A stretch of 19,348 nucleotides of DNA from an uncultured Lachnospiraceae bacterium (GCA_910584965.1 CAJUDZ010000047.1:1-19348); one strand, 5' to 3'; counted from the stretch's first letter, positions 7,083 through 15,239 are shown. The notes: generated by a model from the sequence alone, not told the origin. Program-made: numbers and translations.

Positions 7083-9293
7083 GTGTGGAAGGATTATTCA
7101 AAAAGTTATATGAAAAATAACCGGGCTTCCGGAATTTCCGTGATGGCGGCGGCTTTTATATCCGCATTGCTTCTGTCGCTGCTCTGCAGCCTGTTTTATA
7201 ATCTCTGGAGATATGAAGTGGAGCGGATTAAAGCGCAAGAGGGCGGTTGGGAAGGACGGATCTGCGGAGAAATCGGGGCGGAGGAACTTGCCACGATTCG
7301 AAGCCATGACGGCGTGGAACAGGCTGTCGTCAATGAAGAGTTTTCCGACGAAACAAAAATTGTGGTAGATGTGTATTTGGACGATATGAGAAGTGTCTTT
7401 CAGGACATGCCGGAGATTGCCGGGATGGCGGGACTTCCGGCTGAGGCCGTCACATATCATTACGAACTTCTGAACTTATACCTGCTCCGGGATAAAAACG
7501 ATCCGGCTCTGCGCTGGGTTTTCCCGTTTACGCTGCTTGTTACGGTGGCGGCCTGTTTTTCGCTTGTGCTGATCATTCACAATGCGTTTGCGGTAACGAT
7601 GAACGCCCGAATCCATCAATTCGGCATTTTGTCCAGCATCGGCGCTACGCCGCGGCAGATACGGGCCTGTCTTCTGCAGGAGGCCTTTGCATTGTGCGGC
7701 ATACCGACGGCGGCGGGCAGTCTGGCCGGAATACTGCTCGCGATAGGGATTGTGGAGGGGACAAATCGTATGCTTTCCGATGTGGAGGGGCGCCTGGCGC
7801 TGCCATTCGGGTACCATCCCCTGATTTTCCTGTTCTCGCTTCTGGCGGCTGTGATGACGATATGGATTTCCGCATGGATTCCGGCCGTAAAACTGAGCAG
7901 GATACCGCCTCTTGCGGCCATCAGAAATACGGGGGAATTACAGCTTGAAAAGAAAAAAAGTTCCCGGCTGCTGTCGCTTTTATTCGGCATAGAGGGAGAG
8001 CTTGCCGGAAATGCCCTCAAAGCGCAGAAAAAAGCGCTGAGAACCGCGAATCTTTCTCTTGTGCTTTCGTTTTTGTCCTTTTCCTTTATGATGTGTTTTC
8101 TGACGATTACGATCGTCAGCCAGCAGGAAACTTATTTTGCCAAATATCAGGACGCATGGGATGTGATGGTGACGGTGCGGGGAACAGAGATCGGAGCCTT
8201 TGACCTGACGGATGCTTTACAGGAAACAGACGGCGTGCGAAGCTGTATCGTTTATCAGAAGGCGGAGGCGGAAAGAGTGGTCGCACCGGAAGAGATCAGT
8301 GGGGAAATGCTGGCGGCAGGAGGATTTGAACACGCGCCGGAAGAATATGTATCGGCCGTTCCGGGCGGTTTTCTGGTGAATGCGCCTATCGTGATTCTGG
8401 ACGATGCCGGTTTTTTGCAGTATTGTGAGCAGATCGGAGCAGCGCCGCAGCTTTCCGGAGCGGTGATTCTGAACCGGACAAGGGACGCTCAGGACCCGAA
8501 TTTCCGGGAACGGCGCATACTTTCTTATTTGACGGAAACCGGGGAAACGACCGTTATCAGGGGAGCCGGTAAAGAGGATACGGAGGTGGAAATTCCGGTG
8601 ACCGCCTATACGAAAGAAGCGCCCGTTTTGCGGGAAGAATACGGAACGTTGGATTTTTACGAGCTGGTGCATTTTATTCCCGTATCGCTCTGGAAAGAAA
8701 TCGAAGGAAAGACCGGGGGAACGAAAGAAGAGCTGTATATCCGGATTCTGGCGGAAAAAGGAGCGGGGCTTTCGGAACTGAACGAAATAGAGAATGCCGT
8801 TTTAAAACTTCTGGACGGAACCTATGAAGCGGAGACAGAAAACCGCATGCAGGACAAGATCAATAACGATAAAATGTTTGCCGGCATGAAAGCCATAATC
8901 GGCATATTCTGCATGCTGCTCGCGCTCATAGGATTCGGAAATGTTTTTTCCAATACACTTGGATTTGTCCGGCAGAGAAAAAGGGAATTTGCGCGTCTTC
9001 TTTCCATCGGGCTGACGCCGGCGGGAATGAGAAAAATATTCTGCATCGAGGCGCTTGTGACCGCAGGGCGGCCCGTGCTTGCCGCGTTTCCGGTAACGAC
9101 GGCGGCGGTCGTCTTTTTCCTGAAAATCAGTTATCTGGAACCGGCGGTTTTTCTGAAGAATGCGCCGATCGTTCCCATTCTTTTGTTTCTGCTTGCAATT
9201 TTCGGGTTTGTGGCACTGGCCTATTATCTTGGTGCGAAAAAAGTAATGGAAAGCAGCCTGATCGATTCTCTGCGGGATGATACGCTGATCTAA
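7083..9293 (+). CDS. FtsX-type ABC transporter permease
   Basis: A permease of about 736 residues with two FtsX-like halves. Counting from the alternative GTG at 7074 (three residues longer), membrane helices appear near 20-43, 147-170, 205-227, 249-272, 325-348, 604-627, 660-682 and 698-720, eight in all. A first extracellular segment (about 45-145) and a large one (about 350-603) separate them. The cytoplasmic loop after helix 2 carries FGILSSIGATPRQIR, and its counterpart after helix 6 is FARLLSIGLTPAGMR, the usual FtsX coupling motif in each half. GGAGGTGA (7070-7077) is best spaced for GTG 7083; GTG 7074 would overlap its own ribosome site. Two halves with a large extracellular domain fit an antimicrobial-peptide or lipid/lipoprotein-acting transporter. 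Eight helices instead of ten make it distinct from classical BceB. Substrate unknown. Confidence 0.9.
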   Translation: MWKDYSKSYMKNNRASGISVMAAAFISALLLSLLCSLFYNLWRYEVERIKAQEGGWEGRICGEIGAEELATIRSHDGVEQAVVNEEFSDETKIVVDVYLDDMRSVFQDMPEIAGMAGLPAEAVTYHYELLNLYLLRDKNDPALRWVFPFTLLVTVAACFSLVLIIHNAFAVTMNARIHQFGILSSIGATPRQIRACLLQEAFALCGIPTAAGSLAGILLAIGIVEGTNRMLSDVEGRLALPFGYHPLIFLFSLLAAVMTIWISAWIPAVKLSRIPPLAAIRNTGELQLEKKKSSRLLSLLFGIEGELAGNALKAQKKALRTANLSLVLSFLSFSFMMCFLTITIVSQQETYFAKYQDAWDVMVTVRGTEIGAFDLTDALQETDGVRSCIVYQKAEAERVVAPEEISGEMLAAGGFEHAPEEYVSAVPGGFLVNAPIVILDDAGFLQYCEQIGAAPQLSGAVILNRTRDAQDPNFRERRILSYLTETGETTVIRGAGKEDTEVEIPVTAYTKEAPVLREEYGTLDFYELVHFIPVSLWKEIEGKTGGTKEELYIRILAEKGAGLSELNEIENAVLKLLDGTYEAETENRMQDKINNDKMFAGMKAIIGIFCMLLALIGFGNVFSNTLGFVRQRKREFARLLSIGLTPAGMRKIFCIEALVTAGRPVLAAFPVTTAAVVFFLKISYLEPAVFLKNAPIVPILLFLLAIFGFVALAYYLGAKKVMESSLIDSLRDDTLI

Positions 9294-9302
9294 AGATCGG
9301 CG
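9283..9302. other. Hairpin centred on two overlapping convergent stop codons
   Basis: CGCTGATC (9283-9290) pairs with GATCGGCG (9295-9302), 8 bp with one G-U wobble on the + strand, around a TAAA loop. The permease stop (9291-9293) lies in the loop, and the AraC-gene stop (9290-9292, minus strand) overlaps it. There is no T run on either side, so a standard terminator is unlikely; a transcription barrier or mRNA end protector is possible. Confidence 0.5.
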
Positions 9303-10189
9303 GTCATGCTGTCCGAAAGAAACCGTTCTTTATATGCTTTCGGAGACAGGCCGTATTCTTTTTTGAAAGAGCGGAAAAAACTGGAATAATCTTTGAAGCC
9401 GCACATCAGGCAGGCTTCCCCGATCTCTCGCTGGCCGAGAATGGCGTCCCGGCACATGGCGAGCCGCTTTTTCGTGATATAGCGGTGGACGGACAGACCG
9501 AGATTTTCCTTGAATACATGGGCAATGTGGTATTTGCTGACATAAAACTGTCCGGCCAGGCTGTCCAGGGAAAGTTCTTCGTCGAGATGCGTTTCAATAT
9601 ACTGGAGCAGGTGTCTGTACAGTCCCTGCTCCTTATCCGTTGTATTCGGATGGTCTTTGTCATAGGCGGTCCGGTTCAGATGCAGCAGCAAATCCTGGAC
9701 GCAGAGAGAGATCTGTGCCGTTTTGCCAAACCGCTCGGAATGGATTTCTTCGATCAGGCGGAAAATCTTGGATTGCAGGGCATTGAAAGAAATCATGTCG
9801 TAACAGGAAATATACTTTCCGTGCTTTTGCGCTTTTTGCATCAGATAGACATAATCGCCGGATTCTTCGGAAAGTTTTGTATAGAAAGAACCGCTGACCC
9901 AGAAGACAAACCGGCGGTACGGAATCTCCGTATCGTGGATGACGGCCTGATGGGAAACGCCCGGCGGTATCAGCACCATGCTGCCTGTCTTTAACGGGTG
10001 TTCGACGTTGTCGATGCGGATGGAAACATTCCCTTCCAGAAAAAAATAAAATTCATAGTAGTCGTGGGCATGTTCTTTCACCTGGCAGCGGAGCCTGTCC
10101 TTGTGGGAATCGTTGTAATAATAGATTTCAAAATCCTGTGACAGCATATACTGCCTCGGACTGAAAGCGGTCTGCAGATTTTTTTTCAT
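9290..10189 (-). CDS. AraC-family transcriptional regulator, probable regulator of uxuAB
   Basis: A 299-residue regulator. The N-terminal half is a cupin-type sensor (EHAHDYYEFYFFLEGN at 39-54, then MVLIPPGVSHQ at 71-81). The C-terminal AraC domain (about 190-290) has two helix-turn-helix units: LSLDSLAGQFYVSKYHIAHV, then IGEACLMCGFKDYSSFFRSF and the closing YGLSPKAYKERF. The frame is open to 10273, but a promoter at 10233-10261 would lie inside such a longer gene. I chose the ATG at 10189, which begins a family-like start (FSPRQYMLS); ATG 10201 is possible. The ribosome site (AAGAAAGG) is weakly placed for either. It is divergent from uxuA, so control of hexuronate breakdown is the natural guess. 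The effector could be a uronate or its intermediate. Confidence 0.9.
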   Translation of the reverse strand: MKKNLQTAFSPRQYMLSQDFEIYYYNDSHKDRLRCQVKEHAHDYYEFYFFLEGNVSIRIDNVEHPLKTGSMVLIPPGVSHQAVIHDTEIPYRRFVFWVSGSFYTKLSEESGDYVYLMQKAQKHGKYISCYDMISFNALQSKIFRLIEEIHSERFGKTAQISLCVQDLLLHLNRTAYDKDHPNTTDKEQGLYRHLLQYIETHLDEELSLDSLAGQFYVSKYHIAHVFKENLGLSVHRYITKKRLAMCRDAILGQREIGEACLMCGFKDYSSFFRSFKKEYGLSPKAYKERFLSDSMTADL

Positions 10190-10232
10190 AAAATGAACCA
10201 TGCCTTTCTTAAAATGCCGGACGGCGATTTTT

Positions 10233-10261
10233 ATTTTACCATGAAACCGCAACTTTTGCAA
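10233..10261 (-). promoter_or_regulatory. Promoter of the AraC-family gene
   Basis: On the minus strand: TTGCAA (10256-10261), 17-base spacer, TAAAAT (10233-10238). Transcription would begin near 10226, leaving a leader of about 37 bases before the ATG at 10189. This also argues against the longer reading frame. Confidence 0.6.
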
Positions 10262-10294
10262 TGTATAAGACAATTATGCCAATTTGTTTTGCGG
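10247..10294. promoter_or_regulatory. Inverted repeat spanning the divergent promoters
   Basis: CCGCAA (10247-10252) and TTGCGG (10289-10294) are inverted copies 36 bases apart. One arm is within the spacer of the araC-type promoter and the other directly follows the -35 box of the uxuA promoter, so a bound dimer could affect both genes. Six-base arms are short, so chance is possible. Confidence 0.35.
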
Positions 10295-10311
10295 GCAGAA
10301 AAGTGTATAAT
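10283..10311 (+). promoter_or_regulatory. Promoter of uxuA
   Basis: A perfect TATAAT at 10306-10311 with TTTGTT at 10283-10288 (17-base spacer) or TTGTTT at 10284-10289 (16-base spacer). Transcription would begin near 10318, about 53 bases before the uxuA start codon. Confidence 0.7.
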
Positions 10312-10370
10312 GGAAACATGAAAGAACAGGGTATTTCGGAAATGATTTTTGGAAAGGAGAACAGTAAAAA

Positions 10371-11438
10371 ATGGAAATGACATTGAGGTGGTACGGAACG
10401 GGGTTTGATACGGTTACTTTGAAGCAGATCCGCCAGATTCCGGGGGTGGCAGGCGTTATCTCAACGCTGTATGATACCGCGCCCGGGGAGGTATGGAGCC
10501 AGGAACGCATTCACGCGCTGAAAGAAGAGGTGGAAGCGTCCGGTTTAAAGCTGTCCGGCATCGAGAGCGTCAACATTCATGACGCGATCAAGACCGGCGC
10601 GCCCGAACGGGAGCAGTATATTGCCAATTATATCGAAACGCTGGAGAACCTCGGCAAAGAAGACATTCATATGGTATGTTACAATTTTATGCCGGTATTC
10701 GACTGGACAAGAACGGAACTTGCACGCATGAGACCGGACGGTTCGACCGTGCTTGCCTATACACAGGAAGCGGTGGACGCCATCGACCCGGAGAAGATGT
10801 TCGAAACGATCGCGGGCGATATGAACGGAACGGTAATGCCGGGCTGGGAGCCGGAGCGCATGGCGCGGGTAAAAGAGCTGTTTGAGATGTATCAGGACGT
10901 GGATGACGAAAAACTGTTTGCGAACCTGAAATACTTCCTGGAAAAGATCATGCCGGTGTGCGATAAGTATGATATTAATATGGCAATTCATCCGGACGAT
11001 CCGGCGTGGAGCGTTTTCGGCCTGCCGCGTATCATCATCAATAAGGAAAATATTCTGCGCATGATGAAAATGGTGGATAATCCGCATAATGGCGTGACAT
11101 TCTGCTCAGGCTCTTACGGAACCAATCTGAAGAACGATCTGCCGGATATGATTCGTTCTCTCAAAGGACGGATTCATTTTGCCCATGTGCGCAACCTGAA
11201 ATTCAATTCTCCTACCGATTTTGAGGAGGCGGCGCATCTTTCAAGCGACGGAACCTTCGATATGTATGAGATCATGAAGGCGCTGTATGATATCGGATTT
11301 ACGGGGCCGATTCGTCCCGACCACGGGCGTATGATCTGGGACGAAGTCGCGATGCCGGGCTACGGTTTGTATGACAGGGCGCTCGGAGCAGCTTATCTGA
11401 ACGGCCTCTGGGAAGCTATTTCGAAGAACAACCGCTGA
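10371..11438 (+). CDS. uxuA: D-mannonate dehydratase
   Basis: A 355-residue cytoplasmic enzyme that removes water from D-mannonate to give 2-keto-3-deoxy-D-gluconate in glucuronate breakdown. It is a metal-dependent TIM-barrel enzyme. Recognisable family segments are LRWYGTGFDTVTL (5-17), KLSGIESVNIHDAIKTG (60-76), MAIHPDDP (204-211), FCSGSYG (244-250), HFAHVRN (269-275) and IRPDHGR (314-320). The likely metal ligands are H207, C245, H272 and the aspartate/histidine of PDHGR. Length is slightly shorter than the Escherichia coli enzyme and fits Gram-positive forms. AGGAGA at 10355-10360 supports the ATG. It sits divergent from the AraC regulator and upstream of uxuB. The 98 bases between uxuA and uxuB hold two small hairpins. 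Confidence 0.96.
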   Translation: MEMTLRWYGTGFDTVTLKQIRQIPGVAGVISTLYDTAPGEVWSQERIHALKEEVEASGLKLSGIESVNIHDAIKTGAPEREQYIANYIETLENLGKEDIHMVCYNFMPVFDWTRTELARMRPDGSTVLAYTQEAVDAIDPEKMFETIAGDMNGTVMPGWEPERMARVKELFEMYQDVDDEKLFANLKYFLEKIMPVCDKYDINMAIHPDDPAWSVFGLPRIIINKENILRMMKMVDNPHNGVTFCSGSYGTNLKNDLPDMIRSLKGRIHFAHVRNLKFNSPTDFEEAAHLSSDGTFDMYEIMKALYDIGFTGPIRPDHGRMIWDEVAMPGYGLYDRALGAAYLNGLWEAISKNNR

Positions 11439-11443
11439 GCGCG

Positions 11444-11495
11444 TTTCCTTCGGGAAAAAAATTGTGAATATCGGCACGAAAGCGCATCTGGCGCT
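11444..11495 (+). other. Two intercistronic hairpins between uxuA and uxuB
   Basis: First: TTTCC/GGAAA with a TTCG tetraloop closed by C-G (11444-11457), 5 bases after the uxuA stop. Second: AGCGC/GCGCT with a 5-base loop (11481-11495). Neither has a T run. They may protect the uxuA message end or tune uxuB translation. Confidence 0.4.
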
Positions 11496-11536
11496 GCCAA
11501 AATATTGCGGGCTGAGGGAAAGGCAGGGTGATTTAC

Positions 11537-13153
11537 ATGAAATTAAATAAAACAGGACTGGAAAACAGAGCACAGTGGGAAGCGGCCGGATATGCGCTTC
11601 CTGCGTTTGACAGGGATGCGGTGACGGCGGCCACGAAAGAAGCGCCTTTCTGGATTCATTTCGGCGCCGGAAATATCTTCCGGGCATTTCAGGCGAATGT
11701 GGTACAGCGTCTTTTAAATACGGGCGATCTGGACAGGGGGCTCGTGGTGGCGGAAGGGTTCGATTATGAAATCGTTGAGAAAATGAACCGTCCGCACGAC
11801 GACTATACGATTCTCGTAACGTTAAAAGCCGATGGAAACGTGGAAAAAACGGTGATCGGGAGCGTGGTGGAATCCTGTATTCTGGATTCGGAAAACGTTC
11901 AGGAATATGACAGGCTGAAAGAAATTTTCCGAAAAGATTCCCTTCAGATGGTTTCTTTTACGATTACGGAAAAAGGATACAGTCTCGTGGACGGCAAGGG
12001 AGAAACGCTTCCCGCCGTGGAAGCGGATTTTGCGGCCGGCCCGGAAAAACCGGCGAGTTATATCGGAAAAGTGGCGTCTCTTCTGTACACCCGTTATCTG
12101 GACGGACAAAAACCGGTTGCGATGGTGAGCATGGATAACTGTTCTCACAATGGCGACAAACTGTATGCGGCCATCAGCGCATTCGCTGAGAAATGGGCGC
12201 AGAACGGCAGGGCGGAAGCGGGATTTGTGGAGTATATCAACAATAAGGGAAAGGTTTCGTTCCCCTGGTCCATGATCGACAAGATTACGCCGAGACCGGA
12301 TGCTTCCGTGGAAGAAATTCTGAAAAAAGACGGCATCGAGGAACTGGAACCCGTTATCACTTCCAAAAACACTTATGTAGCGCCTTTTGTAAATGCGGAA
12401 GAATGCGAATATCTGGTAATCGAGGACGCGTTCCCGAACGGACGTCCCGCGCTGGAAAAAGCGGGGCTGATGTTTACGGAGCGGGAGACCGTCGATAAAG
12501 TGGAGCGGATGAAAGTCTGCACCTGCCTGAATCCTCTGCATACGACGCTGGCCGTTTATGGCTGTCTGCTCGGCTATGAGAAGATTTCGGAAGAGATGAA
12601 GGACGAAGAGCTGACCAGGATGATCAGAACGATCGGCTTAAAAGAGGGACTTCCCGTCGTTGTCAATCCGGGTGTGCTGGATCCGAAAGAATTTATCGAT
12701 ACCGTGCTGAACGTGCGGTTCCCCAATCCTTTCATGCCGGATACGCCGCAGAGAATCGCAACCGATACTTCCCAGAAACTGGCGATCCGTTTCGGAGAGA
12801 CGGTGAAAGCCTATCAGGCTTCCGAACAGCTTAATACGGCGGATTTGAAACTGATACCGCTCGTGTTTGCCGGCTGGCTGCGCTATCTTACCGGAATCGA
12901 CGATAAAGGGAACAGCTTCACATTGAGTCCCGATCCGCTGCTCGATACGGTATGCCCTTATGTTGCGGATTTAAAACCGGGAGAAGCGTGCGATGTGGAG
13001 AAGAAAGTAAAACCGATTCTTGAGAACGAAAAGATCTTCGGCGTCAATCTGTATGAGGCCGGCATGGCGGAAGCCGTGTGCGGATATCTGGAAGAAATGC
13101 TGGCCGGACCGGGCGCCGTACGCGCAACGCTGCAAAAATATGTTACCGATTAG
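11537..13153 (+). CDS. uxuB: Mannitol-dehydrogenase-family protein, probable D-fructuronate reductase
   Basis: A 538-residue NAD(P)-dependent polyol dehydrogenase, placed to reduce D-fructuronate to D-mannonate, the substrate of the upstream enzyme. The N-terminal nucleotide domain begins FWIHFGAGNIFRAFQAN (38-54). MVSMDNCSHNG (196-206) and FPWSMIDKITPRPD (242-255) match family motifs. The C-terminal domain carries the active-site segment MKVCTCLNPLHTT (325-337) with K326, N332 and H335. The frame also opens with GTG at 11528, but ATG 11537 begins a typical start and has AGGGTGA just upstream. The reductase role rests mainly on adjacency to uxuA; other family members act on mannitol, arabinitol or tagaturonate. 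The Lys-to-Asn spacing is six residues, one more than the KxxxxN I expect from classical mannitol dehydrogenases. Confidence 0.88.
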   Translation: MKLNKTGLENRAQWEAAGYALPAFDRDAVTAATKEAPFWIHFGAGNIFRAFQANVVQRLLNTGDLDRGLVVAEGFDYEIVEKMNRPHDDYTILVTLKADGNVEKTVIGSVVESCILDSENVQEYDRLKEIFRKDSLQMVSFTITEKGYSLVDGKGETLPAVEADFAAGPEKPASYIGKVASLLYTRYLDGQKPVAMVSMDNCSHNGDKLYAAISAFAEKWAQNGRAEAGFVEYINNKGKVSFPWSMIDKITPRPDASVEEILKKDGIEELEPVITSKNTYVAPFVNAEECEYLVIEDAFPNGRPALEKAGLMFTERETVDKVERMKVCTCLNPLHTTLAVYGCLLGYEKISEEMKDEELTRMIRTIGLKEGLPVVVNPGVLDPKEFIDTVLNVRFPNPFMPDTPQRIATDTSQKLAIRFGETVKAYQASEQLNTADLKLIPLVFAGWLRYLTGIDDKGNSFTLSPDPLLDTVCPYVADLKPGEACDVEKKVKPILENEKIFGVNLYEAGMAEAVCGYLEEMLAGPGAVRATLQKYVTD

Positions 13154-13186
13154 CCAATATCATAAAATGTAAATAATTTAAAGCTT

Positions 13187-13212
13187 ACAGCAGAGGTAAA
13201 CGCCTCTGCTGT
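13187..13212 (+). other. Perfect 10-bp hairpin after uxuB
   Basis: ACAGCAGAGG (13187-13196) and CCTCTGCTGT (13203-13212) form a perfect stem with a TAAACG loop, 33 bases after the uxuB stop. No T run follows (GAGCGTTTATG), so termination would be weak at best. The rest of the 134-base gap to the next gene has no clear promoter, so partial read-through from uxuAB is plausible. Confidence 0.55.
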
Positions 13213-13287
13213 GAGCGTTTATGCAGAATATAAAAGAAGAAACGGCGGCGCAACGTCCGCGGGTTGAGAGAAAGGCATGGTATCAGA

Positions 13288-14184
13288 ATGAAAATCGAAC
13301 GGATTGATATTGTAGGGCTGGGTGCGCTCGGCGTCATGTATGCGGAATTTTTTACTGAAAAACTGGGAAAAGAAAGGGTGCGGGTGCTGGCAGACAAAGA
13401 CCGGATTATGCGTTACCGGAAGGACAATGTTACGTTTAACGGGAAAGTGTGCGATTTTAACTACCGTGACGCGGCAGAAGAGACGGAACCGGCGCAGCTT
13501 CTGCTCTATACGGTAAAATATGGGGCGCTGGAGCAGGCCATGGAGGAAACGGCGCATCTTGTCGGCGCGGATACGATTCTGCTTTCCGCATTGAACGGTA
13601 TCCGCAGCGAAGAAGATCTCGGAAGAAAGTTCGGAAAAGAAAAGGTAGTTCATTGTATCGCACAGAAAATGGCGGCGATGAAGGAAGGGAATGCGGCCTT
13701 TTGCACCAATCCCGGCGAACTTGCGCTGGGGGTGCTGGACGGCGGAAAAGAAGAAAATCTGAATGTCGTGAAATCATTTTTTGACGAAACAGGATTTACT
13801 TATTCCTGCCCGGCGGATATGCGCCATGCCATGTGGGCAAAACTTTTGTGCAATGTGGGCGTAAATCAGACACTTGCCCTCTGTGGCGGTACATACAGCG
13901 ATGTGCAGAAGGAAGGCGAGGCGCGGGAAATGATGAAATCGGCCATGCGGGAAACGATTCTTGTGGCCAATGCGGAAGGCGTTGACCTGACGGAACAGGA
14001 TCTGACCGACTGGCTTTCCATCATCGACGGCCTCAATCCCGACGGCGAGCCGTCCATGCGGCAGGACAGCAAGGCCGGAAGGAAGACGGAGGTCGTGCTT
14101 TTTGCGGGAACGATCTGCGAATTGGGAAAGAAACATTGCATTGCCACGCCTGTTAATGATATATTTATGGAAAAGATCAAATAG
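13288..14184 (+). CDS. Ketopantoate reductase (PanE/ApbA) family protein
   Basis: A 298-residue NADPH-dependent 2-oxoacid reductase family member. The Rossmann motif GLGALG is at 10-15. Family residues are visible: YTVKYGALEQAM with K77, ALNGI with N103, and WAKLLCNVGVNQ with K185 (likely catalytic lysine), N189 and N193. Near the C terminus SMRQDSKAGRKTEVVLFAG (256-274) matches the substrate-binding signature. The TTG at 13264 opens the frame, but ATG 13288 begins the first beta strand; AGAAAGG lies upstream at a rather long distance. No pantothenate genes are nearby. The PLP enzyme follows after 17 bases and uxuB lies upstream, so a role on some 2-oxo acid other than ketopantoate is possible. 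The exact substrate cannot be assigned. Confidence 0.85.
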   Translation: MKIERIDIVGLGALGVMYAEFFTEKLGKERVRVLADKDRIMRYRKDNVTFNGKVCDFNYRDAAEETEPAQLLLYTVKYGALEQAMEETAHLVGADTILLSALNGIRSEEDLGRKFGKEKVVHCIAQKMAAMKEGNAAFCTNPGELALGVLDGGKEENLNVVKSFFDETGFTYSCPADMRHAMWAKLLCNVGVNQTLALCGGTYSDVQKEGEAREMMKSAMRETILVANAEGVDLTEQDLTDWLSIIDGLNPDGEPSMRQDSKAGRKTEVVLFAGTICELGKKHCIATPVNDIFMEKIK

Positions 14185-14201
14185 GGAGGTTCGAAAGAAA
14201 G

Positions 14202-15239
14202 ATGATCTATTTTAACTGTGATTACAATGAGGGCGCGCATGAGAAGATTATGGAACGCCTGATGCAGACGAATATGGAACAGTCGGAAGGATACGGATGC
14301 GACACATACTGCGGGCAGGCAAGAAAGCTGATTTTGGAGAAATGCCGGACCAAAGATGCGGCGGTACATTTTCTGGTGGGGGGCACCCAGACCAACGCGA
14401 CCGTGATTGCCGCGGCGCTCAGGACACATCAGGGCGTGCTGGCGGCGCAGACGGCGCATATCAATGCCCATGAAACGGGCGCCATCGAGGCAGTCGGACA
14501 TAAAGTGCTTGTGCTTTCGTCAGAAAATGGAAAACTGACAGCCCAACAGGTGGAGGATGCTTATCAGGCACATATCGCGGATGACAGTTTTGAGCATATT
14601 GTGCAGCCCAAAATGGTCTATATTTCACAGCCTACGGAACTTGGAACGCTGTATACGCTGGCGGAGCTTGAGGCGCTTTCAGGCGTATGCCGGAAAAATA
14701 ACCTGTTTCTGTTTGTGGACGGCGCAAGGCTCGGCTATGGACTGACTGCGGCGGATAACGATGTAACGCTGCCCGATCTGGCAAGGCTTTCCGATGTGTT
14801 TTATATCGGAGGTACGAAAGTCGGCGCATTGTTTGGAGAAGCCGTCGTGATTACGAATCCCGCGATTCAGGAAGATTTCCGCTATGTGATCAAGCAGCGG
14901 GGCGGAATGCTTGCGAAAGGCAGATTGTTAGGTATTCAATTCCTGACACTTTTTGAGGACGATTTGTATACGGAGATATCCCAATACGCAAATGATCTGG
15001 CGGAGCAGATTCGGGAAACGCTCGGCCGGAAACAGGTGCCGCTTCTCGTGGAAAACCGCACGAATCAGATTTTTCCGATACTGTCGGACGACGTGCTGGC
15101 AAAGCTCGGCGAAAAATACTGCTATACCTATCAGCAGCGTGTGGATGAAGCGCACAGCGCGGTACGATTCTGCACGAGCTGGGCAACGAAGAAGAGCGCG
15201 GTGGAAGAATTATGTAATGATCTGCTGGAGATGCTCTGA
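14202..15239 (+). CDS. Threonine aldolase / beta-eliminating lyase family PLP enzyme
   Basis: A 345-residue fold-type-I PLP enzyme of the low-specificity L-threonine aldolase group, expected to cleave beta-hydroxy amino acids such as threonine to glycine and an aldehyde. Evidence: start MIYFNCDYNEGAHEKIMERL, GGTQTNATV (60-68, cofactor phosphate binding), HINAHETGA (87-95), LFVDGARLGYG (170-180, Asp173 to pyridine nitrogen and Arg176) and FYIGGTKVGAL (200-210) with K206 as the Schiff-base lysine. GGGAGG overlaps the previous stop and precedes the ATG by about 12 bases. Its stop overlaps the TraX-like start by one base (TGATG), so translation is probably coupled. Many relatives lack proven substrates; side activity on allo-threonine or phenylserine is common in the family. 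Confidence 0.9.
   Translation: MIYFNCDYNEGAHEKIMERLMQTNMEQSEGYGCDTYCGQARKLILEKCRTKDAAVHFLVGGTQTNATVIAAALRTHQGVLAAQTAHINAHETGAIEAVGHKVLVLSSENGKLTAQQVEDAYQAHIADDSFEHIVQPKMVYISQPTELGTLYTLAELEALSGVCRKNNLFLFVDGARLGYGLTAADNDVTLPDLARLSDVFYIGGTKVGALFGEAVVITNPAIQEDFRYVIKQRGGMLAKGRLLGIQFLTLFEDDLYTEISQYANDLAEQIRETLGRKQVPLLVENRTNQIFPILSDDVLAKLGEKYCYTYQQRVDEAHSAVRFCTSWATKKSAVEELCNDLLEML

Noticed and set aside
11822..12541. 239-codon minus-strand open frame opposite uxuB
   Set aside because: Antisense shadow rich in Phe, Arg and His with no ribosome site or domain.
13187..13212. Intrinsic terminator after uxuB
   Set aside because: The stem is perfect but no T run follows, so it is listed only as a hairpin.
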